Assembly: GCA_038373865.1 (NCBI GenBank)
Contig: JAXGGA010002237.1
Coordinates: forward strand, 62,501 to 126,500
Direction: 5' to 3'
DNA from: Uloborus plumipes
Lineage: Eukaryota > Arthropoda > Arachnida > Araneae > Uloboridae
Length of the DNA stretch: 64,000 nt
The notes beneath the pieces were generated by a model, which saw nothing but the letters and a program-made list of their open reading frames with translations, did no database searches and was not told where the DNA came from. Shown one piece after another: positions 10,077 through 20,461 of the stretch. Every line of letters begins with the position of its first letter. The stretch's first letter is position 1. A program made the position numbers and the translations under genes.

Positions 10077-13000
10077 TTACGAACTATGGCCATAGTATGG
10101 GGCTAGCCGATCATAATGTACAACCCTAGGTTTTGAATGTGATGACTTCTGGATCCTCACTACGACGTCGTTCAGCCGGTGAAGGACTGTGTAGGGTCCA
10201 TCCCAATGCGACTGCAATTTGGGTGACAGACCTTTACGTCGGATGGGATTCCATAGCCACACCTTGTCGCCTTCTTGAAAGTCATGGCCAGTGGACCTTG
10301 TGTCGTATCGGGTCTTCATTTTCTCCGTCGCGATGTTGATTCGCTCCCGTGCGAAGTGATGAACGTCCTCCAACCGGGCCTGGAGATCCTGGACGTACTC
10401 CTCAGGCGATGAAGGCGCATCTGGAGGGAGACCGAAGACGAGATCACAAAGCAGCCGAAGCTCTCGGCCGAAGAGCATCTGTGATGGGGAATATCCGGTG
10501 GTCTCGTGGACAGCACTGCGGTAGGCCAGCAGGAACAGAGGAAGTTTCTTGTCCCAATCCTGTTGATTTTTGGAGACCATAAGCGAGAGATTATTAAGGA
10601 TTGTCCTGTTGAATCTCTCCACCATGCCGTCCGATTGTGGGTGTAGTGGTGTCGTTCGAGTTTTCTCAATTTTGAGGATATCACATAGGCCCTTAAACAC
10701 AGCAGAGATGAAGTTTCTTCCCTGATCGGAATGGATTTGCAAAGGTGTCCCATATCTCGAGATCCAATGCTGGACTAGAGTCTCTGCTACAGTGGTAGCT
10801 TCTTGATCCGGAATGGAATATGCTTCGGGCCATTTGGTGAAATAGTCAATGGCAACGAGGATGTATTTGTTCCCATCAGTAGTTTTCGGTAGAGGACCAA
10901 GAATGTCGATCCCGATTCGTTCGAAAGGAGCTCCTACGTTGTAAAGATGTAGCTTCCCGCGGCTTCTTCTCTTCGGTCCTTTACGGGCAGCACAGGCGTC
11001 ACAAGAATGACACCACTTCTCTACGTCATCCTTCGCCTTGCTCCAGAAGAAGCGCTCTCGAACCTTGTGGAGGGTTTTCAAGATACCAAAGTGTCCTCCA
11101 GTCGGACTACTGTGCAATTCCTTTAGAACGTCTGGAATTCTTGATCTGGGAAGGAGTAACTGCCATTTAAATGCTTTGCCATCGTCAGATTCCCATTTCC
11201 GATACAGGACGCCATTTCGCAACTGGAGAGATTTCCATAGAGCCCAGTATCTTTTCGTTGCAGGACTGTAGAGAGAAACGTCTTGCCAACTAGGTCGCCG
11301 ACTGTCCTTTTCCATTAACTCTATGATAGGCTTTAGGTCTGGGTCTTCAAGCTGATCTTTTCTTACTTGGTCATCACTCCATGGATCAGGATCTGAAGAT
11401 GATGAAGTAGCAGTAACTTGACAGGCAGTAGGGATTGTCGTCCCGTACTGTTTCTCTATTCGGGAGCAATAATGGCAGTTCTCGGAACAAGGTCTTCTTG
11501 ATAATGCGTCAGCATTCCCGTGTGACAAGCCTTTTCGGTGCTTAATCTCGATGTCATACTCCTGGAGCCGCTGTATCCACCTGGCTACCTGGCCCTCTGG
11601 ATTCTTGAAATTCAAAAGCCAAGTTAAAGAGGCATGATCGGTCCGGAGCAGGAATTTACGGCCGTAGAGGTAATGATGGAAATGTTCTACAGCTTTAACT
11701 ATGGCGAGCAATTCCTTTCTCGTGACACAATAATTTCGCTCCGACTTGGATAAGCATTTGCTCCAGTAGGCGATGACATGTTCGTTACCGTCTATTTCTT
11801 GAGATAAAACAGCTCCAACGCTCTCGTGGCTCGCATCAGTATCAAGTATGAAGGATTTTGCAGGCTGAGGATAAGAGAGAATAGGCGTTGATGTTAAAGC
11901 CTCCTTCAGCTGTAGAAATGCATCCTCGCATTCTTTGGACCATTCAAATTTTTGTTTGCTCTCCGTCAGCTTATGCAAAGGTCGTGCAATATTGGAAAAA
12001 CCCTTCACAAACTTCCTGTAGTACGTGCAGAGCCCCAGAAAACTTCGCAGCTGATGGACATTTTCGGGGCGGCTCCAATTCTTGACTGCAGATACCTTAT
12101 CTGGATCTGTTCGTACACCTTCGGAAGAGATAATGTGACCAAGGTAGTTCACCTCACGGCGGAACAGATTACACTTGGACGGGCTTAACTTCAGGTTGGC
12201 TTCCTTAAGCTTTTGCAGCACCTTCCTAAGATTAGCCAAATGTTCCTCAAAACTGCGTCCTATGATGATAATGTCGTCCAAGTAGACAAGACAGGATTCA
12301 TAAGACAGTCCTCGTAACACTGATTCCATAAGACGCTCGAACGTGGCTGGTGCATTGCAGAGGCCGAAGGGCATCACTTTGAACTGCCACAAGCCTTGTC
12401 CGGTTGTAAACGCCGTCTTCTCTCGGTCGTCGGGGTGTATCTCCACCTGCCAGTAGCCGCTCTTTAAATCCAGGGTCGAAAACCACTTGTGTCCGGAAAG
12501 GGTGTCCAGAGTGTCATCGATCCGTGGAAGAGGGTAACTGTCCTTCTTGGTGATGTCATTCAGGCGTCGGTAGTCAACACAAAATCTGGTGGAGCCGTCT
12601 TTCTTTCGGACCAAGACGATAGGGGATGCCCAAGGACTGGATGAGGGTTCGATGACGTCATTCTCCTGCATCTCTTTCAAGAGGATCTCAACCTCTTCCT
12701 TCTTGGCGAACGGTAGTCGTCTTGGATGCTGCTTGATAGGGGGATGATCTCCAGTGTCGATCCTATGCTGCGTTAAACTCGTGCGACCAACATCCTCGGA
12801 TGTAGATGAAAACACCTGCTTGAAGTTGTCCACCAATTTTTCCGCAGCGTATCTTTGATCCTTCGATAATGGTGCACTCCCAATTAATTTCGAAGTCAAG
12901 GACTCGGAAGACACAGTCTCGGAGGAATCAATTCTTCTGATGATGCAGTTTACAGGAGTACAAGTTGCCAACACTTCTCCTTTCTTAATATTCCTCGGTC

Positions 13001-13766
13001 TTTCACTCACATTGGCGACTCTCACAGGAACTGCATTCCTTGAAAGGTCCACAAGCGTAGATGCCACTAGTACTCCTTTTGGGCTATTACTCTGGTTAGG
13101 ATATTCAATGAGGCCGAATTTAAAGCTGTTGTTTTCCTTGAGGGAGCCAGGTATTAGTACTTCTGATCTAGAGGGAATCGATAAATCTGTTTGGGCTATT
13201 ATTTGATGAGCGGATTTTAAGTTATTTTCGGTGTTGAAAATTGCTATGTCTTCCCTCGTCGAGTGCAGCTCATTATTTTTAAAGTCGATAGAAAAATCAA
13301 ATTTTCTCAAAAAGTCCAGTCCGAGAATGAAGGGATCTGTAATGTCAGCGACGAATGCCGTGTGATGGTAAGTGGCGCTTCCGAACATTATTTCTAAGTT
13401 CACTTTCCCTTCAATCTCGATTTTGTCACCTGTCACAGTTTGGAGAGTAACGCAGGGCGGCGTCCATAAGATCTTGAGTCCAAATCGATGAGCCACATCA
13501 GACCTAATAATGGAAACGTTGGCTCCTGTGTCCACAATCATTTCGCAGGGAAACCCATTCACATATGCGTAAATGAAGAGTCCATTGCAGCCGCCACTTC
13601 TTGAGGAAATCTGGAAAACTTTGGGATGGGGCTCATTCCAATTTGGCGACCTCCGCCCGCGAGATTGCCATAGCTTAGTTTTCCTGAGCTGAAGAGGAAG
13701 AGGTACCCTTCCCTCTTGTTTCTTGGCGGGCTTCGCAGTTCCTTCGTACGTGGCCCTCACCGCCAC
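10077..13766 (-). CDS. Ty3-type pol polyprotein (PR-RT-RNase H-IN)
   Basis: About 1229 residues, no internal stop. Retroviral-type aspartic protease VDTGA at residues 78-82; reverse transcriptase with YLDD at 495-498; RNase H with DTDAS (642-646), E685, D710 and D753; integrase zinc finger H885/H892/C919/C922, catalytic D954, D1014 and E1050 (spacing DX35E), then a GPY/F-like module (WDGPYTVL). All catalytic residues are present. There is no credible ATG: 13766 is a GTG and the frame opens after a TGA at 13781, so pol overlaps the end of gag (13675-13778) in the +1 frame. It is therefore likely made as a Gag-Pol fusion by +1 frameshifting; the slip site was not identified. Confidence 0.95.
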   Translation of the reverse strand: MAVRATYEGTAKPAKKQEGRVPLPLQLRKTKLWQSRGRRSPNWNEPHPKVFQISSRSGGCNGLFIYAYVNGFPCEMIVDTGANVSIIRSDVAHRFGLKILWTPPCVTLQTVTGDKIEIEGKVNLEIMFGSATYHHTAFVADITDPFILGLDFLRKFDFSIDFKNNELHSTREDIAIFNTENNLKSAHQIIAQTDLSIPSRSEVLIPGSLKENNSFKFGLIEYPNQSNSPKGVLVASTLVDLSRNAVPVRVANVSERPRNIKKGEVLATCTPVNCIIRRIDSSETVSSESLTSKLIGSAPLSKDQRYAAEKLVDNFKQVFSSTSEDVGRTSLTQHRIDTGDHPPIKQHPRRLPFAKKEEVEILLKEMQENDVIEPSSSPWASPIVLVRKKDGSTRFCVDYRRLNDITKKDSYPLPRIDDTLDTLSGHKWFSTLDLKSGYWQVEIHPDDREKTAFTTGQGLWQFKVMPFGLCNAPATFERLMESVLRGLSYESCLVYLDDIIIIGRSFEEHLANLRKVLQKLKEANLKLSPSKCNLFRREVNYLGHIISSEGVRTDPDKVSAVKNWSRPENVHQLRSFLGLCTYYRKFVKGFSNIARPLHKLTESKQKFEWSKECEDAFLQLKEALTSTPILSYPQPAKSFILDTDASHESVGAVLSQEIDGNEHVIAYWSKCLSKSERNYCVTRKELLAIVKAVEHFHHYLYGRKFLLRTDHASLTWLLNFKNPEGQVARWIQRLQEYDIEIKHRKGLSHGNADALSRRPCSENCHYCSRIEKQYGTTIPTACQVTATSSSSDPDPWSDDQVRKDQLEDPDLKPIIELMEKDSRRPSWQDVSLYSPATKRYWALWKSLQLRNGVLYRKWESDDGKAFKWQLLLPRSRIPDVLKELHSSPTGGHFGILKTLHKVRERFFWSKAKDDVEKWCHSCDACAARKGPKRRSRGKLHLYNVGAPFERIGIDILGPLPKTTDGNKYILVAIDYFTKWPEAYSIPDQEATTVAETLVQHWISRYGTPLQIHSDQGRNFISAVFKGLCDILKIEKTRTTPLHPQSDGMVERFNRTILNNLSLMVSKNQQDWDKKLPLFLLAYRSAVHETTGYSPSQMLFGRELRLLCDLVFGLPPDAPSSPEEYVQDLQARLEDVHHFARERINIATEKMKTRYDTRSTGHDFQEGDKVWLWNPIRRKGLSPKLQSHWDGPYTVLHRLNDVVVRIQKSSHSKPRVVHYDRLAPYYGHSS

Positions 13767-15000
13767 ATTTCCAGCACTTCAGTGGTTGTCTACTTTGGTC
13801 TTTGCGAGCTGCAATCTTCTTCAGGGTCCCCGACATCTCTTTCATTTGTCGCTCAAGTTCCGAGAGACGAGTTAAGTTCGAATCCTGGGCGCTCACTTCC
13901 ACGCCCCTGATTGAATGGCGATCCTTGCGGGATGTTTGCTGTGCAGCCTCGAACTTCATTGCGTAGACCAGACCGGATTTAAGATCTTTAATGTCCGCCA
14001 TCCGGAGAGCCGTCTGAATTTCTGGACTTCGCACTCCGTCTATGAAGTAGTTCAGGGCCAGGCTATCGCGAACATCCGAAGGACAGTTCGAGAAGGCGAG
14101 ATGTGAAAGCCTCTCAACGTCTGCTGCAAAAACTTACAAAGTCTCTCCGGCCCTCTGGAGTCGGGATTTCAGCTGGAGTTGGCTGAATTCTTTTTGGCAT
14201 GCTTCGCCAAAGCGGAGCTCCAAGGCCGATGATAGGACTTCGAAATCGCGGTGCTTGTCCTCTGGGAAGGTCTGTAGTATGTCGGCTGCATCCCCTCTCA
14301 GCGAGGCTGCGAGGTGACAGGCTTTCGTGGAAGAGTCCCAAGAGTTTGCTTCTGCAACGATGAGGAACTGCTTCTTGTAAATATTCCACGAGGTTTTCCC
14401 GTCAAATGTGGCCAGTTTAATGGATGAACGAGAAGTTCCAGCTGCAGCTACACAGTCACTTGAGTTGTTGCAGGATGCTGATAACTTTGATTCAAGTTCT
14501 TTAATTTTCTTTTCCACATGGGTTTCTACTGTGGTGATTCGATTCTCAACGCTATCTGAGTTGTTGCAGGATCCTGATAACTTTGATTCAAGTTCTTTAA
14601 TTTTCTTTTCCACATGGTTTTCTACTGTGGTGATTCGATCTTCTAGAGTCTCCACTTTATTTTCCATGTTGGTAAATTTAGTTTCCAAACTTTTCATTGA
14701 CGTTAGATCGCTCTTAATTTCTTCTTGACTTGAAGTTATGCTAGCGGTTAAATCATTCTTAATTTCTTCTTGACTTGAAGTTATGCTAGCGGTTAAATCA
14801 CTCTTTAATTGTTCTTGATTAGTAGCCAGATCACTTTTTAACTGTTCTTGATTAGTAACCATGTCATTTTTCAATTGTTCTTGATTCGCAGCCATGTCAT
14901 TTTTTAATTGTTCTTGATTCGCAGTCATGTCACTTTTAACAGCGTTGATCGCATCAAGGAGTTTTTGCAGTTGTTCCTCCATTGCTCGAGTAATCACCAT
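13675..15000 (-). pseudogene. Ty3-type gag with one in-frame stop
   Basis: ATG at 15000. The reading frame runs to 13675 but is cut by one TAA at 14134-14136, after residue 288. The upstream part has a long coiled coil with tandem repeats: four 12-residue units based on NQEQLK(N/S)D, two of TASITSSQEEIK, and a ~38-residue block (VENRITTVE..HVEKKIKELESKL) present twice. A capsid-like segment (KLATFDGKTSW, LRGDAADILQTFP) follows. Downstream of the stop the same frame ends in a CCHC knuckle, CWKCGGEGHVRRNC, the RNA-binding nucleocapsid part. Total length is about 440 codons, normal for the family. The stop should prevent Gag-Pol synthesis from this copy unless read through. Confidence 0.88.
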
Positions 15001-15075
15001 AAAATTCCGAAGTCAAAAAGTCCTTGGGAAGAAAAGTCCGAATTCACAGGTAATTCCAAGAGAGTCCTTGAAGAT

Positions 15076-15093
15076 GCCCCACGTTGGGCGCCA
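15076..15093 (-). other. tRNA primer-binding site (tRNA-Lys)
   Basis: On the minus strand TGGCGCCCAACGTGGGGC lies 4 nt inside the 5' LTR. It is complementary to the 3' end of arthropod tRNA-Lys(CUU), as I recall that sequence. It marks where minus-strand DNA synthesis starts. Confidence 0.85.
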
Positions 15094-15097
15094 AAAT

Positions 15098-15716
15098 TGT
15101 AACGAGTCCGTAGCACCTTCAACTTTCTTCAAATGAGCATTCCAATCTTGAGGAAGTAACTATAAATTTATTTACAAGTATTTACACTATTTACAATATA
15201 AGCAGGAAACAATTGCTAAACATCCAGCAATTAGGTAGCAAAACAGTACACTGTACTCTCAACAGTAACTCAGCACCATGTATCAAACGTGAACAGTAAT
15301 TAAGCAATTACAAAAGCAAAACAACCATTCGCCAAGCGAATGAAAACGAGTCACCAGATCAAATCTGAAAACAACTGACTGCCTAAAAACTGTGTTCAAG
15401 GCTATTTATACTCACAAGGAACATTCTAGCAAAATCCGGAGCATTCTGTTTCATTCATAACATTACGTAATCCATTCAAGAAACTTCTAGTAATAAAAAG
15501 AAAAAGAAAAAAAAAGAAAACACTGGGAGCGAAAAATGTCTTCACGCTTATTAAATGCAGGGCAAGTGTAAAAACTACAAAACGTTACTGGGCCGGTATA
15601 CAAGTGATAAAAGTGATATCTTCAGATACTTTTGCAACATGACGTCAGATAAAACCAAAACTAATGAAAATGATGCAAGGCAGGAAAAACAACAACTATT
15701 TACAAGATTTGTAACA
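15098..15716 (-). repeat. 5' LTR of the Ty3 element
   Basis: 619 bp with TG...CA ends. On the minus strand a TATA box TATAAATA lies at 15403-15410, so transcription would start shortly below that. The partner is 9228-9844; GTAT at 15717-15720 is the target duplication. Confidence 0.94.
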
Positions 15717-15726
15717 GTATCAATCT

Positions 15727-16370
15727 AAGCAAACTTAAATGGAACAGAAGCTCAGGCAAGAGAAGTCCTACTCTGCAAAAAAATAGATTGTTTTTACAGT
15801 ATAACACAGTTAATTTTATAGCTATTTTACAGTTAAAACTATATAAATGCAGTATAAACTGTAAAAATACTAGTTTCACAGCTTACTATAGTGCATTTTA
15901 CACTTTTAAACTGAAACCACTGCTGTCAGTATTATACTGCTGTTTTTACAGTATAATACAGCTAATTTTGTGGTACTAAACTGCAAAATTGCTAATTTTA
16001 TGGTTATAATCTGTAAAATTGCTAGTTTTACAGTAATAAACTGTAAATTTGCTAGTTTAACAACAGCAAACTGTAAAATTGCTAGTTCGCAGTAATAAAA
16101 TGTAAAATTTCTAGTTTCACAGTTCAGTACTGCCCTTTTACAGTTTTAAACTGGAACCTCCGCCATCAGTATTATATTGTAAGAACAAGTTTATTTTTTG
16201 CAGTGTAAACGAAAACGAAAACTAGCCACATTCGAAATGGAAGAAAACGTGTCCAACTCGCGTGATTATGCTTGTTCAGGTAATTTCGATGTCAATCACA
16301 TTCTTTCATTGTTCCCTCCACGAAGCCAAGTACTGCATAACTCCTATCCGGCCTTGAATAATTTTCTCCC
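15727..16370. repeat. Copy B of the duplication flanking the Ty3 element
   Basis: Matches 8857-9040, but is split by the TA-flanked MITE at 15771-16205. No protein is recognised. Confidence 0.68.
15771..16205. mobile_element. TA-flanked MITE built from ~30-bp 'cagtaataaactg' units
   Basis: Flanked by TA (15769-15770, 16206-16207). Ends CTCTGCAAAAAAATA and, inverted, CACTGCAAAAAATAAAC form terminal inverted repeats running into 'TTTTTACAGTATAA'. The interior is a string of short palindromic units (ACAGTAATAAACTGTAAAAT, TGCTAGTTTT). Related copies: 42043-43087 and about 47421-47783. TA duplication suggests Tc1/mariner-type mobilisation. The empty site is visible in the duplicate at 8857-9040. 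Confidence 0.75.
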
Positions 16371-18054
16371 TGCCACGCAATTTGCTGCCGTCTCTAAACA
16401 ATATCCCCGGATCTAGTTTTACGTCATAAACTCGCAAGTATCCTCCAAGTTATTTGCAAATGATTTTTCATTTTGCCCGCTCGCTTCTTTTGTTTCTCGG
16501 ATGTCGTGAAAACAGACAAAGTGAATCTTTATTGGCTTTTCTGCGTGCGATGCGGCCACCAATGTCACGGTCGTACTGCACGCCAGAAGCACGAGAGACG
16601 CGGATATTTTTTAAAAAGACTGCATTAAAGGCTTGAAAGCCTCAAACATGAACGGCTCCATTCATTTTCATGCGTTGATTCTAATTGCACGACTTAGGAA
16701 TTTGAAAGTGGTTTCTAAGTGGAAATTTATTCTTTACTCTTCTTGCTTTAAAGAGCAATTATATTGTTACTCGCTCGCTTATTCTTTTTCTAAAGGTGAT
16801 GCGGACTTAGCAGCTCACGCACGTGACCATTTATTCTGTTTTACCAAAAGACAGAACATTTTAAGAAGCAGCAGAACATCTTTAAAGTTTAATTATTCAC
16901 ATGACTGCAGGGTGCCCACAAGGGGGGGGGGGATTACGGAGCAAGTTGCGCCATAAAAAAAAGGGGGGGGGGGATTTTTTTTAAACGAACTCATTTAGTT
17001 TGATTGTTAATTAACTATTCATAATGTTTTTTTAATTTAAATTATTTAGATTTTTTAACAGAGATTGTTCATTAATTTATTTTTTTAATTTAAATTATTT
17101 CTTTTACTTCTTTATTATTATTTTTTTATTTATTTATTTTCCTTTTTGTGTGTGTGTGCTTGAAGACAAAAACAAACCCGAATGAATCTTTCCATTATGC
17201 ACATCACTCTCATTAAACCTCACTAACGAATGTTTTAAAAACAATGAGTAGACACTCATTAGCAGTAATTATATCAATTAGCTACAGCTAGAAATTATCC
17301 CTAAAAAACGGATGTTCCATCCCAAATAAAAAAGTAGGAGGGACAACCTTTACACATGTACTACTTCCTGGTTACAACTTCTGTCATGCCAACTATAAAC
17401 CCGGGAAGCAATTTCGGCAATGGCCAAACTCATAATGATCAGTCATTATAATTTCGCTCGCTTTACATTTCCAGAACCTTTCTTATTACGACCACCTTGA
17501 TTTCAATGCAAAGTAATTATTCTTTCTGAATCATACAAGTGAACTTGATCCATATGGTTAAAAAAAAAAGCAGTGCAAATTACCTTGAGCAATAAAGCCG
17601 CTTCCAGCAAGTAATAAAATGTATTGCGCTATTGTTCCTTCCAGTGTTTTGTATTTTCGTTATAACTTTCGATGCTCTTATCTTAGGTTTGAAATATGAA
17701 ATTGATTATGCTCCTAAATTGATTTGATTAGGCTAGTTTTAATGCGTCTTCCATTGTCTGTGAGAAGGTTGTTTTTTTATAAATTATTATTTAAAAGAAA
17801 TAATTTGTTGATGGAAATTGCTTAGTACGATATTAAGATTGCACATATCGTTCATTAATTTCAATAACATCATATCTCGAAAAACGTTTTTCAGGAGAGC
17901 GGTTTTAAAGTTGAAAAGTTAGGTATTGTGTAGTAAAACTAAATATGAAGCCAATGATTGAAATGTTTTTATGGATAAGGTCTATTCCAAAAAAATCTGA
18001 TGTTTTTTTGTTTTAGGAAGAAGTGTAAAAAGTGCAAGTTTAAAAAAATCGCGT
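16371..18054. other. Intergenic, AT-rich, low-complexity runs
   Basis: No convincing gene. Contains G-runs near 16921-16975, T/A-rich tracts at 16977-17150 and a short GT run near 17147. Confidence 0.4.
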
Positions 18055-18574
18055 TTAACCCATTAATGCCTAGCGTCCCTTTTTAGGGACGGTCCAAAAA
18101 GGGGTCTGAATTTCCCCAAAATGAACATTTCAACCAAATAATGGTGTTCAATTAGTACCTTGGTATTGTTTCAATTCGTTATTAACAGATTGCAGCACAT
18201 AACCATTCTAAAGTGCGTTCTGTAGCAGTTTCAAAATGATCTTTATCAAAAATGACATCGTTCACAATCTCAAGGAAAAAAGCTAAGTTTTCAAAGTTAT
18301 TCCCAGCTTCCCAGTTTATGTTAATTGCTGGTTTTATTTCTTCTTATAGAAGGTCTTTTTGAATATTATATCGTAGGCAGAAAAAAATTTGAGTAAAAAA
18401 AGTTTCTACCCTCTGGGGTCTATCGTAACTTTTAAGGGACGATTTTTTTTTCCTTAATAAAAAATCAATTTTTTACATAATATTTTTTTTATTTTTCCCG
18501 TCCATTAGACACTGTTTGTAACCAGTATACAAAATATCTTTGGAAAAAAAAAATGTCAGGCATTAATGGGTTAA
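18055..18574 (+). mobile_element. piggyBac-type MITE, family A, copy 1
   Basis: Bounded by TTAA (18055-18058, 18571-18574). Terminal inverted repeats TTAACCCATTAATGCCT and AGGCATTAATGGGTTAA. About 0.5 kb, no transposase. TTAA duplication plus a CCC-starting repeat is the piggyBac signature. Just inside the left end 'GTCCCTTTTTAGGGAC' forms a small hairpin. Other copies: 26081-26603 (inverted), 37708-38235 and 41457-41979. Confidence 0.9.
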
Positions 18575-19849
18575 TTGAGGACGTTCTTGCATTATAATTC
18601 AAAGATGATATTTGAAACATTCTAAAATATTTTGTTATTGTTTTAGATTGTTTTCCTTACGATTCGAATTTAAAATTAAATAGTGCATTCTGGATTAAAA
18701 AATAAAAATGAAAAATGCTCTTGTTTTGTGTGCAAAACTGTTTTCAGAATAAATGGTAGCTGGAAGATGTATAAACGACACTTTTGCTCTCTAACGGCGA
18801 AATATTAAGCTATAAAAATACAGGTGTTTGCAGAGACATGCTACTTACTCATTCATGGCAGTTGAAAAACTGACATAACCCAAAATCTTTAATTTTGGAG
18901 ATATGACATTTTTGAAAGAAGTGAGCGATGCAAGTAGAGTAATTTGCACTTCTTTCTAAAAATTCCTTTGTAATCAGAATCGTTTTTTCGTTTCACATGC
19001 TCTGGTACAAAAAAAATTCCATAATGCGTTACAGATGTATTCGTATTTCTGTATACATATTTCAACAGTGCGTACATAGACTTAAGTGCACTCACCCTCC
19101 TCCCTCATATGAAAAAATAAAAATTTTTTTTTCCCGTGGGACTCCGTGCTTTTTTTTCTGGATCTCAAACCTCCCCTGTGCCGCGGGGGCGCTATGTACG
19201 TCACTGTATTTAAACTACTGTATAGTTTTCATTACTTATTACTATTATTTTGGTATGTGGTAGTAAAGCCTAATTTAAAAGCCAATGCCTATCAGTAAAT
19301 TTTAGGAAATTATTTCCATTACAAGTTTACAGGTAATAACGAACTTATTGAAGTGTAATGTTAGCCCTATTTTAGTAAAATAATTCTCCATGAGTTCAGT
19401 ATTTTAAATAACAATGCGGAAATGAACAAAATAATGTATAAAAGCATGTCAGACTCCTTACAAAACAATCCGTAAATCTAAACAAAAGAGTTCTTAAATA
19501 AAATACTATATTAGGATTGGCAATGGTAATGTGTGTTTATATCAAGATATTTGGGGGGGGGGGGGCTGTCCCCCTGTACGTACATAAAGGTGTTCTTTTT
19601 TCCCCTTATAGTTTATGCTAACTAAAATATTACTACTTAGCCTACGATAACAATTATTTTTACTAATTTTTACTTCTAAGCACGCTGACCCCCTGGGGTA
19701 CGCGGACCACACTTTAGGAAACTGAAACAGAGGAATGTGAGGTAAAGTTAAATGTTGAAATATTTTCGGTTTGCAGCGTCATATATCTGGTAATGTTTTA
19801 ACTCAGTTCCTTATATCATATAGTTGATACCAATAAAAAAAAAAATATT
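18575..19849. other. No gene seen
   Basis: AT-rich. A T-rich block and a GC-richer patch (19180-19210) lack an ORF of interest; a G-run lies near 19553-19563. Confidence 0.4.
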
Positions 19850-20242
19850 TCTATATATGTATGAATGGATGTATGTTTGTTCCTTATACAAATCCAGTTT
19901 TCGTCGGATTTTCATCAAACTTGGCACAGAGGTTCCTTGATGCACTAGAACTCACATAGGCGAGGTTTTGAAATTTTTAAAAAAATCCAAAAAGCTCAAA
20001 ATTCAAATTTTTAATGGCCATTTCCTTCCAATTTTGAATAGATAGAGATAAGCCTTAAAGCATACTAATTGATAAAATTTAACACATTTAAACACGAGTA
20101 TTTTCCAACAAAGATTACGATTAACAATAAGCTATCAGTTTAAGGTTCACCTATTTCATTTTTGCATGAAATAATTTAAAAACAATTATAATTAGCTATG
20201 TTGCATAAATAAGCACCCGGGCAACGCCGGGTAACAAGCTAG
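19850..20242 (+). mobile_element. Short non-autonomous Helitron, second copy
   Basis: Begins TCTATATATGTATGAATGGA and ends with the hairpin ACCCGG-GCAACG-CCGGGT, then CTAG (20239-20242) followed by T. Same family and length as 7011-7404. The 5' flanking base is T rather than the expected A, perhaps a later change. Confidence 0.88.
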
Positions 20243-20455
20243 TTACATATATTTTCCGTGTCGTACCTTTTTAAAACTTATATGTTGCTGTATTGGCGAT
20301 TGGTAGATCTGACCCCAGGGTCCCATTAAACTCGTAAACCGCAAAGTGGTAGGCACGGTGACCTTGAGTTAATATTATTCCATTGTCAATGTGAGGGAAT
20401 GACATGATTGTGTGGAAATAAGGAAGCAAATTCCCATTTAAAGCAATTTTCAGTT

Positions 20456-20461
20456 TTTATT
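20456..20461 (-). terminator. Candidate poly(A) signal AATAAA
   Basis: AATAAA on the minus strand in the context TTCAATAAAAACTG, about 2 kb beyond the stop codon of the CABIT-like gene. Other AT-rich candidates exist nearby, so the choice is tentative. Confidence 0.35.

Larger units (their letters stand above)
9228..15716 (-). mobile_element. Ty3/mdg4-type LTR retrotransposon, nearly intact
   Basis: A 6.5-kb element on the minus strand. LTRs (617 and 619 bp) begin TGTAACGAGTCC and end TGTAACA on the plus strand. A 4-bp target duplication GTAT lies at 9224-9227 and 15717-15720. Order on the minus strand: 5' LTR (15098-15716), primer-binding site, gag, pol (protease, reverse transcriptase, RNase H, integrase), polypurine tract, 3' LTR (9228-9844). 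No env-like ORF follows pol. The domain order PR-RT-RH-IN defines the Ty3 superfamily. Gag has one internal stop; pol is open. The two LTRs are noticeably diverged, which is surprising beside such an intact pol. Confidence 0.96.

Noticed and set aside
16915..16960. Possible hAT end (CAGGGTGCCCAC)
   Set aside because: No matching inverted end or 8-bp duplication was found.
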